Below are positions 1 through 7,715 of a stretch of 64,000 nt of DNA, in pieces (position 1 is the stretch's first letter; every line of letters starts with the position of its first letter). The notes under the pieces are model-generated. The model was not told the origin of the DNA. It worked only from the letters and a program-made list of their open reading frames with translations, and made no database searches. The DNA is from Cylindrospermum sp. NIES-4074. Its GTDB lineage: Bacteria > Cyanobacteriota > Cyanobacteriia > Cyanobacteriales > Nostocaceae. A program made the position numbers and the translations under genes. Location of the stretch: the NCBI GenBank assembly GCA_003994795.1, contig AP018269.1, positions 4,303,677 through 4,367,676 of the forward strand, given 5' to 3'.

Positions 1-519
1 GCGTTGCAAAATGGTGGTTCGCTGCCCAATTTGCGCTTGCAAGATGGCGATGCAATCATTGTGACGCGCCGTGAAATAGGCAATGATGATGGTTACGATC
101 GCAATTTGGTATCGCGGTCAACTTTGGCTGTGGCACTGATTAAAGTCCGGGTTTTAAATTACGCTGCCGGAGGAATTGCCACTCAATCATTGCCTAATGG
201 TAGTACATTTGTAGACGCTTTGGCAGGAATCAATCTCGATACGACTAACCTCCGAGAGATAACTTTAGTTCGTTTTGATCCTGAACGCGGTAAAGCTGTT
301 ACCCGAACACTTGATGCTAAGAAGGCCCTGGCAGGTGATGCAACTCAAAATATCGCACTTCAAGATAATGATGTGATTGTTGTTGGTCGAAACCTCATCG
401 GCAAAGTTACTAATTTATTGAATACGATTACTCAACCGTTCTTTAATGTTCAGTCCTTTCTCCGCTTCTTTGACAACTTCGGTGGCGGATTATTTGGTGG
501 TGGGAATAGACAAAATTAA
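1..519 (+). CDS. Polysaccharide export protein, SLBB-domain C-terminal part (5' truncated)
   Basis: The reading frame is open from the first base of the window, so the N-terminus lies outside. The visible 172 residues contain two SLBB-like stretches, each ending in a short 'QDGDAIIV' or 'QDNDVIVV' strand followed by a hydrophobic turn. This is the pattern of Wza/BexD-type outer-membrane polysaccharide export proteins. The C-terminal tail is rich in Phe and Gly (FFDNFGGGLFGGG). In this family the SLBB domains form the periplasmic barrel of the export channel. The next gene, 77 bp downstream on the same strand, is a Wzc-like co-polymerase, the usual partner. Function is inferred from these two facts; the diagnostic N-terminal export motif is not in the window. 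Confidence 0.75.
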   Translation, partial: ALQNGGSLPNLRLQDGDAIIVTRREIGNDDGYDRNLVSRSTLAVALIKVRVLNYAAGGIATQSLPNGSTFVDALAGINLDTTNLREITLVRFDPERGKAVTRTLDAKKALAGDATQNIALQDNDVIVVGRNLIGKVTNLLNTITQPFFNVQSFLRFFDNFGGGLFGGGNRQN

Positions 520-549
520 ACAGGGTATTTTTGACTACCGACCAATAAC

Positions 550-591
550 TAATGACTAATGACCAATGACCAATGACCAATGACCAATGAA
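550..591 (+). repeat. Heptanucleotide tandem repeat (YAATGAC)6
   Basis: Six tandem 7-bp units, two TAATGAC followed by four CAATGAC, end six bases before the ATG of the Wzc-like gene. This is an STRR-type cyanobacterial repeat. It occupies the place where a ribosome binding site would be, and no clear Shine-Dalgarno sequence is visible. Confidence 0.9.
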
Positions 592-596
592 ATATT

Positions 597-2822
597 ATGA
601 CCCCACCAATTGTTAAGCGCTATCTTATTGCTTTTGAAAAGTACAAGTGGTTTGGATTAACCAGTTTTGCTGTAGTTGTAGCAGGGTCAACGGTAGTGGC
701 CATGCAACCCGATCCACCTGTTAGTTATATAGCAGATGCCGCACTTTCTTACACTCGTCCTCCAGTTTCTTTCTCTGCAACTGGTACTGCAATTCAACAG
801 CAAGGGCAAGAATTGAAAAAAGAAATTTTGCTATCAGACGAGGTTTTGGAAGAGGTGGCAAAGAAAGTCAAGATTAACCCAGACAAGATTAAGGCAAGTA
901 CGGACATATCTCTGCCTAAAAAGAATAGGGCTGGAGAGTTAGAATCTCCAATCTTGGAAATGATATATAGAGATAGGAATAAGAACCGAGCCGAAGAAGT
1001 CTTGCAGGCATTAATGCTACAAATGGTTGAGTTTAGTCGTCAACTTAATACTGGTCAATTAAAATCAATTATTGATAACATTAATAAGCGCTTACCAGAG
1101 GCAAAAAAGGAGTTACAAGAGGCAGAGCAGAATTTAGAACAGTACGATCGCGTTGAACGCACGGCAATATTGGCAGCAGAGAATGGTAGCTTACTGACTG
1201 GAATCACTACCAGCCTAAATCTGCAACGGCAAATTCAATTTACCATTTCTGGGATTGATGCCCAAATTCGCTCTTTAGAAAGTAAATTGGGGTTAACAGT
1301 TGGCCAAGCTTATGTTTCTTCGGCTTTGAGTGCTGATCCGATTATTGCCAATTTGCGATCGCAAATTTATCAAGCTGAGTCACAAATAACCTTGCTACAA
1401 AAAGATTTGCGCCCACAACACCCGACGATGATTCAGTTGCAGCGTCAGAAACAATCTGCTGAGGAATTGCTGCAACAACGTGCTGCTGAGGTGTTGGGTG
1501 GCAAGGGTACTCTAGCTAGTCTTCGAGGTAATGTTGCGGGTATTCGCACCCAAAGCAGCCTAGACCCCACTCGGCAAGGACTAGCAAACCAAATGGTGGC
1601 TTTGCAAACGCAACGGGAGACACTGCAACAACAGCTCACACAAGAAATTCGACAAGAAGCAAAATTACGGCGTGAGTATTCCTTAATCCCAAATAAGCAA
1701 TTGGAGCGATCGCGCTTAGAACAGGCAGTTAGTCTCAAAAAAGTTGTATATGACCAAATGCAAGCCAAATTAACTGACGCCAAAACCGCAGAAGCAGAAA
1801 CTGTCAGTAGCCTCAGAATAGCCCGTAATCCGGACGCCAACCCTGAATTTGTCAAACCTAAGAGTGTACCTATTACCTTGGGCGTTGGTGGCTTCTTGGG
1901 GGGCGTAATTGGTGCTGGGGTGGTGTTTTTGTTAGGGTCGTTGGAGGGAACATTCAAAACCAAAGAAGATATCCGCGACAGCTTCAAGCAGCGGGAAGTG
2001 GCAGTGTTGGGAGAATTGCCTTTAATGCCAATTGATGATTTGGATGCAGAAGCTATACCAGTTATTTTGTCTCCAGATTCTCCTTATTTAGCGTTTTATG
2101 AAAAGTTCCGCAGTAATTTGCGGCGCATTGGTGGTAAAAACTTCAAAGTGGTCTTGATTACTAGCATTAGTAGCCTAGAAGGTAAGACATCGAGTGTTTA
2201 TAACTTGGGCATCGCTGCTGCCCGTGCTGGTAAAAGAACCTTAATTATCGAAACAGATTTGCGATCGCCTTCCCGTGCATCATCCCTGAAAGTCGCCCCC
2301 GATGCCGACGCCACCATTGAACCCCTGCGCTATTATGGCAGATTAAGTGAATGTGTTCGCTTAGTTCCTGATGTAGAAAATTTATACATTATTCCCAGCC
2401 CTGGCCCTGTACGCAACTCTGCTGCAATTCTCGAATCCAGCGAAATGCGCCGGCTCATGGAAGATGCCCGTGAACGTTATGATTTAGTGATTTTAGACAC
2501 CAACCCTCTGAGCTTCTCCAATGACCCTTTGTTAATTCAACCCTACAGCGATGGCATAGTGCTGGTGGCTAGACCAAACTACACACAAGAAAGTCTGCTA
2601 GGTGAAGCTATTGATCAATTGGTGGAAGCTGAGTTAGGGCTGTTAGGAGCTATTATCAATGGTGCTGATATCGTCGTTTCTCTACCTGCCGACAAAGTGG
2701 ATCAATTACCCACACCAGCAACAGAAATAGAACCGGAAATTGTCACCCCTGCACCAGATATTGAACCGGAAATCGCTCAAAAGTCAGAAGAGATGGTAAC
2801 TGGAGGCAGCAAAAAATATTAA
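597..2822 (+). CDS. Wzc-like polysaccharide chain-length determinant / BY-kinase-like protein
   Basis: The 741-residue protein has the two-helix architecture of polysaccharide co-polymerases. There is a membrane helix near residues 18-36, a long Gln/Leu/Glu-rich coiled-coil periplasmic region (about 150-400), and a second Gly-rich membrane helix near 424-447. A cytoplasmic P-loop domain follows, with a Walker A-like SLEGKTSS near 527-534, Walker A' LIIETDLRSP near 548-557 and Walker B-like LVILDTNP near 630. The Walker A is atypical (bacterial tyrosine kinases usually have GEGKS), and the C-terminus has only one terminal Tyr instead of a Tyr cluster. It may therefore control chain length without strong autokinase activity. 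It follows an SLBB export gene and probably forms a trans-envelope export complex with it for capsule or exopolysaccharide. Confidence 0.8.
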   Translation: MTPPIVKRYLIAFEKYKWFGLTSFAVVVAGSTVVAMQPDPPVSYIADAALSYTRPPVSFSATGTAIQQQGQELKKEILLSDEVLEEVAKKVKINPDKIKASTDISLPKKNRAGELESPILEMIYRDRNKNRAEEVLQALMLQMVEFSRQLNTGQLKSIIDNINKRLPEAKKELQEAEQNLEQYDRVERTAILAAENGSLLTGITTSLNLQRQIQFTISGIDAQIRSLESKLGLTVGQAYVSSALSADPIIANLRSQIYQAESQITLLQKDLRPQHPTMIQLQRQKQSAEELLQQRAAEVLGGKGTLASLRGNVAGIRTQSSLDPTRQGLANQMVALQTQRETLQQQLTQEIRQEAKLRREYSLIPNKQLERSRLEQAVSLKKVVYDQMQAKLTDAKTAEAETVSSLRIARNPDANPEFVKPKSVPITLGVGGFLGGVIGAGVVFLLGSLEGTFKTKEDIRDSFKQREVAVLGELPLMPIDDLDAEAIPVILSPDSPYLAFYEKFRSNLRRIGGKNFKVVLITSISSLEGKTSSVYNLGIAAARAGKRTLIIETDLRSPSRASSLKVAPDADATIEPLRYYGRLSECVRLVPDVENLYIIPSPGPVRNSAAILESSEMRRLMEDARERYDLVILDTNPLSFSNDPLLIQPYSDGIVLVARPNYTQESLLGEAIDQLVEAELGLLGAIINGADIVVSLPADKVDQLPTPATEIEPEIVTPAPDIEPEIAQKSEEMVTGGSKKY

Positions 2823-3027
2823 TGTAAGCTATCAGCATTCAGCATTCAGGGATCAGCTTTTGAATGAATGAGGTAAAGGTTATCGGAAATATCCCAACAA
2901 TCCAGAATAAATAAATAGCTTAATTTATGTAAGCATAAAGCGTAGTGCAGGTTGCAGTTAGTACAAAATTTAGCGACAAGGCTATGCACTAAGCAGATTT
3001 TACTGCTGATAGCTGACCGCTACTGTA

Positions 3028-3699
3028 TTAATCACGCCGCAATAACCCCAGTAGCGGCCCAAGAATCATCCCAAAAACAAAGCCGCCAATGTGCGCCCAG
3101 TAAGCAACTCCCCCAGTTTCCACACTCATATTTGCAGCCACTTGCAGACTAGCAATACCAGATATTAGATTCTGGATAAAGAACAGTCCAATAATTACTA
3201 ATGCCGGAATACTAATTGTGGTGACAAAAAATCCTAAGAAAATTAAAGTTGTAATTCTCGCCTGAGGAAACCAAATAATATATGCACCCAAAACCCCAGC
3301 AATTGCACCACTTGCCCCCAAAGCAGGAACAGCAGAATTCATGCCAATAAACCACTGACACAAAGCAGCTAAAGCTCCGCAAGACAAATAAAAGATTAGA
3401 TATTTGAAATGTCCTAAACGGTCTTCAATATTATTACCAAAAACCCAGAGATACACCATATTTGATATCAAGTGAAACCAACCACCGTGTAAAAACTGGG
3501 ATGTAAATAATGTTGTCCATTCCCCAGCCAAGTTGGAGGTAAACTCTTGAGGCACTAAGGCATACAGACGGAAAAATTGCTGTAATTGTGCATTTGGCAG
3601 ACTGACTTCATGCAGAAAAACTACAATATTCATCCCAATCAACCCATAAGTTAAAAATGGCTTGATTCGCGTCGGATTGTTGTCATAAAGGGGAAACAC
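3028..3699 (-). CDS. Rhomboid family intramembrane serine protease (copy 1)
   Basis: The 223-residue protein has about six hydrophobic segments. It carries the rhomboid catalytic dyad: Ser130 in GASGAIAG and His203 in the last helix (YWAHIGG). The HxxxN motif HLISN (76-80), which lines the oxyanion site in this family, is also present. Rhomboids cleave membrane proteins inside the bilayer; the substrate here is unknown. It runs convergently to the Wzc-like gene and divergently from the HNH-like gene at 4012. A clear paralogue lies at 12022-12777, and the two share the GASGAIAG and HGG core and nearly the same C-terminus. Confidence 0.9.
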   Translation of the reverse strand: MFPLYDNNPTRIKPFLTYGLIGMNIVVFLHEVSLPNAQLQQFFRLYALVPQEFTSNLAGEWTTLFTSQFLHGGWFHLISNMVYLWVFGNNIEDRLGHFKYLIFYLSCGALAALCQWFIGMNSAVPALGASGAIAGVLGAYIIWFPQARITTLIFLGFFVTTISIPALVIIGLFFIQNLISGIASLQVAANMSVETGGVAYWAHIGGFVFGMILGPLLGLLRRD

Positions 3700-3728
3700 A
3701 GGTGTTTTTCCTAATTATCCTATAACTC

Positions 3729-3851
3729 AATACAGTTCAGTTAAGCATTTCTTCCTTCTCTTCTTTCTCTTTCTTTGCGTCCTTTGCGCCCTTTGCGGTT
3801 CGTTAAAAAAATTGACCTTGATCAAGAGTTAAGCCCTAACTGAACCGTATT
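3729..3851. repeat. MITE-like dispersed repeat with 15-bp terminal inverted repeats
   Basis: The element begins AATACAGTTCAGTTA and ends with TAACTGAACCGTATT, whose reverse complement matches the first end at 14 of 15 positions. The interior holds a pyrimidine-rich stretch and the segment CCTTTGCGCCCTTTGCGGTT. The 11-bp sequence ATAACTCAATA occurs at 3722-3732 and again at 3857-3867, which could be a target duplication. A related inverted copy is at 31684-31771 and a lone end is at 31921-31935. The element fills much of the 312-bp gap between the rhomboid gene and the next gene. Confidence 0.65.
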
Positions 3852-4011
3852 GTCCCATAACTCAATATAACTTGTGTGGCTGGCAGTTGGTCGGCGGGGG
3901 TTAAACGGTAATACCGTGTATGTACTGTTAGGCAATAAAATTAATGTTGTTTTTGGGACTTGCCATTATGGAGAAATAATTCGATAATTAAGTATGCAAG
4001 CCTAATAACAT

Positions 4012-4920
4012 ATGGAAATCAAGCACAATCCCCTCGAATTGCTTACCGCCAAAGTGCAAGAAACTTTTGCTGACACCCAAAATCTGGCGAACCAAGCCGT
4101 GTCCAAAGTTCAGGAAACAACAACTGTGGTAACGACTTGGGTACAATCAGCACCTAGTTCCATTGCTAGTGCGGGGGTAATAGCCACTCAAGAAGCTTTC
4201 AAAGTCGCACACAACATCCGCTTTGAGAATTTACCAGCACATCTGCAACTTAAAGTTGCTAGGGCTGGTGTGCGTCACGGAATGCGAAATGTTCAAGAAG
4301 CGGCGAAAGTGTTTGAATCCATACCCGCCCAAATTCGCGCCCAAGGGCCAGAGGCAATTCGCAACTTTTGTCGAGATAAAGACTGGAGTCACATCCAAGC
4401 ACACGTAAACGGGGGAGGAAGCGAAGCCGCTAACGGCATTTTTGAACACTTTTGGGTTAATCGTGCCCGTGGTGGTGTAGACATGACTGCCGAGGAATTA
4501 GCAGTTGCCAAGCAGGTTTTAGCCGATGCAGCCTTTAAAGCCGCAGTTGGCGAAATAGTAGGGGCAGTTATCCAAGGGGCAGTTACCTCAGCAGCGATTG
4601 AATTAGTATTTTCCATCTTAGAAAACTCCTTGTTGTGCGTTGAAGGCAAAATTACACAACAGGAGTTAGTGCAACAAGTTGCCACAGCTACCGCCAAAGC
4701 TGGCATTGCTGGCGGTGTGATTACGGGAATTCTCTTAACAATCTGTATGCTATTTCCCCCGATTGCCGCGCTTTTGGGTGCAGCAGCGATTCCTTTGGCG
4801 ATCGCAGGTATTGGTTTTATGGGTGTTCGCGCTTGGGAAATCTTTTGTCATGGCGACAGGCTATTTGGCATCACCGCACAGACACAAAAATTCCTGGGAA
4901 TGACTGAACCAACAGTTTAA
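4012..4920 (+). CDS. Unknown protein with HNH-like motif and C-terminal membrane segments
   Basis: I do not recognise a named family for this 302-residue protein. The N-terminal third is helical and Ala/Gln/Val-rich. Residues about 124-154 hold the pattern D-W-S-H-I, then GGGS, N-G, E, N-R-A-R-G. This fits the spacing of HNH nuclease motifs (H, GG, N, N, K/R-G), but without Cys zinc ligands. Near residues 232-275 there is a strongly hydrophobic Gly/Ala-rich stretch broken by a PP turn, probably two membrane helices. Its stop codon overlaps that of the convergent NTPase gene by 4 bp. Decayed copies of its last 60 bp occur at 11769-11829 and 11981-12023. A nuclease or membrane-acting toxin is possible but unproven. 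Confidence 0.6.
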   Translation: MEIKHNPLELLTAKVQETFADTQNLANQAVSKVQETTTVVTTWVQSAPSSIASAGVIATQEAFKVAHNIRFENLPAHLQLKVARAGVRHGMRNVQEAAKVFESIPAQIRAQGPEAIRNFCRDKDWSHIQAHVNGGGSEAANGIFEHFWVNRARGGVDMTAEELAVAKQVLADAAFKAAVGEIVGAVIQGAVTSAAIELVFSILENSLLCVEGKITQQELVQQVATATAKAGIAGGVITGILLTICMLFPPIAALLGAAAIPLAIAGIGFMGVRAWEIFCHGDRLFGITAQTQKFLGMTEPTV

Positions 4921-5984
4921 GCTGAAGACTCAAGTTGCTGCCTCAACCAATTACGAAAACTAGCATGATAAAGACGATAACGAATTTGTCCTGCTATTGT
5001 TTCTAAATATAAAAATTCTCGCCACCTGTCTAAAATTACATTAATTTCATATTCATCTTCATCTAATATTTCCGCTATTATTTCTACTGAAATTGGTTCC
5101 TCTTGTTGGACTAAGATTTTTAACACCTGCAAAGCGATTGATTGCAGTTCACTAGTGGTTAAATTCATCTTTTGCCAATGATTTTGGTAATAAAATTGTA
5201 GATTTTGCGGAAGATTATCAAGTAAATTTTGGGCAGAAATATCCTCATGAATAGCTGCTAATATTTCGCTAACATACATAAAATTTGTTTCATCATTACC
5301 AATTTGCTTTGATTGATTATTTAAATAAATATTGATATATTCCTGCACATCAGCAACATTTTGTTCTGGGTAAGCTGATAAATCTAAAGATTGCGCTGGT
5401 GTTTCAATTAATAAACCCGATTTTTCCCTTAAAAAAGGACGACGAGTGAGGATAAAATAAACTTTTTCGGGTAGATAGCGGGGTAAATAGAAAATATTTG
5501 AGCCGCGTGCTTGACTGCTGATATCAATTCTATCGCAGCCATCAATAGTAATAATTAAACGTTGCTCAGGATGCAATCTATCACTAATTTTTTGCAGTAA
5601 CAACGATAAAAAGCCACTGTTTTCTGTGGTAGACTCAGGCAAGTCAGCGGTGATATTTTTACTACCTTGATTTTGGGCGATTTCTATTAACTGAGTGCAA
5701 ATCGTCGTCAGGAATTCCTCAGCGCGACTTTTACCCGCAATTTCGACATTGTAATAGACAATTCCGGGATTTTGGCTGACATAATGGGCAAGAATGGCAC
5801 TTTTACCAATACCCGGTTCACCGATAATAGTAAAATAGCCCCGGTCAGATTGATTGAGAAAGTTATTAATAGCAGAAAAGACAAATTCACGACCGACAAA
5901 GTTATGTTTTTTGGCGGCAATAATTTGCTCAAATACTGGGGGATATCTGGGGATATTGATTGTACTTTGGGTGATGTTATTCAT
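4917..5984 (-). CDS. STAND/NACHT-type NTPase (short form, last gene of the WD40 operon)
   Basis: The 355-residue P-loop NTPase has Walker A GEPGIGKS (55-62), Walker B LIITIDGCDR (143-152) and a sensor-like ILTRRPF (178-184). A winged-helix-like region follows, with EPISVEIIAEILDEDEYE near 295-312. It is related to the 521-residue NTPase at 9961-11526 (same sensor, same ILDEDEYE segment) but lacks that protein's roughly 160-residue N-terminal domain. It follows the WD40 gene by 3 bp, so the two are almost certainly co-translated. STAND proteins use the NTPase as an oligomerisation switch and repeats as the sensor; here sensor and switch are separate polypeptides. Confidence 0.8.
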   Translation of the reverse strand: MNNITQSTINIPRYPPVFEQIIAAKKHNFVGREFVFSAINNFLNQSDRGYFTIIGEPGIGKSAILAHYVSQNPGIVYYNVEIAGKSRAEEFLTTICTQLIEIAQNQGSKNITADLPESTTENSGFLSLLLQKISDRLHPEQRLIITIDGCDRIDISSQARGSNIFYLPRYLPEKVYFILTRRPFLREKSGLLIETPAQSLDLSAYPEQNVADVQEYINIYLNNQSKQIGNDETNFMYVSEILAAIHEDISAQNLLDNLPQNLQFYYQNHWQKMNLTTSELQSIALQVLKILVQQEEPISVEIIAEILDEDEYEINVILDRWREFLYLETIAGQIRYRLYHASFRNWLRQQLESSA

Positions 5985-5987
5985 TTT

Positions 5988-7715
5988 TTAACCACCTTCT
6001 AAACGCAGGAAATGAACACGCCCTAATTCTTCTCCGGCAACAACTGTTAATCCATCTGGAGAAACAGCACAGCAATTGATAGGACTATCACTAATAAAAG
6101 TAGAGATTTCCCTTCCTGTCTCCAAATCCCACAGTTTCAGGATGTTGTCATCTGAAGCAGAAACGGCTTTTTTCCCATCTGGGGTAATGGCTACCGCTCT
6201 TACCGAGCCGTTATAGCTAGTCAGGGTAGAGATTTCCTTACCTGTCTGCAAATCCCACAGTTTCAGGGTGTTGTCACCAGAAGCAGAAATGGCTGTTTGA
6301 CCATCTGGAGTGATAGATACTGCTCTTACCGAGCCTTTATGACTAGTCAGGGTAGAGATTTCCCTTCCCGTCCCCAAATCCCAAAGTTTCAGGGTGTTGT
6401 CATCTGAAGCAGAAACGGCTGTTTGACCATCTGGGGTGATGGCCACTGCTCTTACCGAGCCGTTATGACTAGTCAGGGTAGAAATTTCCTTCCGTGTCTG
6501 TAAATCCCAAAGTTTCAGGGTGTTGTCACCAGAAGCAGAAACGGCTGTTTGACCATCTGGAGTGATGGCCACTGCTCTTACCGAGCCGTTATGACTAGTC
6601 AGGGTAGAAATTTCCTTCCGTGTCTGTAAATCCCAAAGTTTCAGGGTGTTGTCACCAGAAGCAGAAACGGCTGTTTGACCATCTGGGGTGATGGCTACTG
6701 CTGTTACCCAGTCGTTATGACCAGGCAAGGTAGAGATTTCTTTACCTGTCTGTAAATCCCAAAGTTTCAGGGTTTTGTCAACAGAAGCAGAAACGGCTGT
6801 TTGACCATCTGGAGTGATGGCTACTGCTGTTACTAAATTGTTATGACCTGTCAAGGTAGAGATTTCCCTTCCCGTCTCCAAATCCCAAAGTTTCAGGGTG
6901 TTGTCACCAGAAGCAGAAACAGCTGTTTGACCATCTGGGGTGATGGCTACTGCTGTTACCGAGCCGTTATGACCTGTCAGGGTAGAGATTTCCCTTCCCG
7001 TCTCCAAATCCCAAAGTTTTAGGGTTCTGTCACCAGAAGCAGAAACGGCTGTTTGACCATCTGGGGTGATGGCTACTGCTCTTACCCAGTCGTTATGACC
7101 TGTCAGGGTAGAGATTTCCTTTCCTGTCTGCAAATCCCAAAGTTTCAGGGTGTTGTCACCAGAAGCGGAAACGACTGTTTTCCCATCTGGGGTGATGGCT
7201 ACTGCTCTTACGGAATCGCTATGACCTGTCAGAGTACGCAGTAGGTTTCCCCCGGGAGGGGTTAAACTGGTTTTGATAGGACGAAATCGAGGAATTTCAC
7301 TTTTACTTTGTCCAGCATCATCCAAGATTTTCTGAATTTCTGGCTGTTGAAAACCCTGTAATCTTCCCCATAATTGTCCTACTAATTGATTTGGGTCTTG
7401 ATTCAAAACATGGGCTGATAACTCTAGGGTAAGTTGAATTAATTTCAGGGTTTTGACTTGTTCTGAGTCTAGTTTTTCTTCTGATTCTAAGCTACCTAAT
7501 ATCTCTGGGTCATAAATCAAAGCATAATCCCTAATTATGGCTTCTATTCCTAATTGGTAATATTGAATTTTCAGCGATATAAAATCAAAATCAGTGAGAG
7601 TTTGATAATACTTTTCCAAATTCCCCGCTTTTAATTGCTGTTCAGGAAATTGACCCAAGAACAAACTTTTAAACTCTGCTGATTTTGAGGCTAACTTAGT
7701 GGCAATTTCCCCCAT
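5988..7715 (-). CDS. WD40 repeat protein with helical N-terminal domain (copy 2)
   Basis: The 575-residue protein has a roughly 150-residue helical domain beginning MGEIATKL, followed by about ten WD40 blades with the repeat core VAITPDG...VSASGDNTLKLWDL and ending GRVHFLRLEGG. No signal peptide is visible, so it should be cytoplasmic. Blades are nearly identical at DNA level, with a 126-bp (42-codon) period. Its ATG directly abuts the TAA of the preceding WD40 gene (TAAATG), and the following NTPase starts 3 bp downstream. It is a paralogue of the 747-residue protein just upstream. The role is probably sensor or scaffold for the STAND NTPases of the same operon. Confidence 0.85.
   Translation of the reverse strand: MGEIATKLASKSAEFKSLFLGQFPEQQLKAGNLEKYYQTLTDFDFISLKIQYYQLGIEAIIRDYALIYDPEILGSLESEEKLDSEQVKTLKLIQLTLELSAHVLNQDPNQLVGQLWGRLQGFQQPEIQKILDDAGQSKSEIPRFRPIKTSLTPPGGNLLRTLTGHSDSVRAVAITPDGKTVVSASGDNTLKLWDLQTGKEISTLTGHNDWVRAVAITPDGQTAVSASGDRTLKLWDLETGREISTLTGHNGSVTAVAITPDGQTAVSASGDNTLKLWDLETGREISTLTGHNNLVTAVAITPDGQTAVSASVDKTLKLWDLQTGKEISTLPGHNDWVTAVAITPDGQTAVSASGDNTLKLWDLQTRKEISTLTSHNGSVRAVAITPDGQTAVSASGDNTLKLWDLQTRKEISTLTSHNGSVRAVAITPDGQTAVSASDDNTLKLWDLGTGREISTLTSHKGSVRAVSITPDGQTAISASGDNTLKLWDLQTGKEISTLTSYNGSVRAVAITPDGKKAVSASDDNILKLWDLETGREISTFISDSPINCCAVSPDGLTVVAGEELGRVHFLRLEGG

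Noticed and set aside
1445-1987. 180-residue open frame on the minus strand inside the Wzc-like gene
   Set aside because: It lies wholly antisense to a well-supported coding region, has low-complexity composition and no recognisable domain.
2952-3152. 66-residue frame after the Wzc-like gene
   Set aside because: It runs antisense into the rhomboid gene and lacks a ribosome binding site or any family match.
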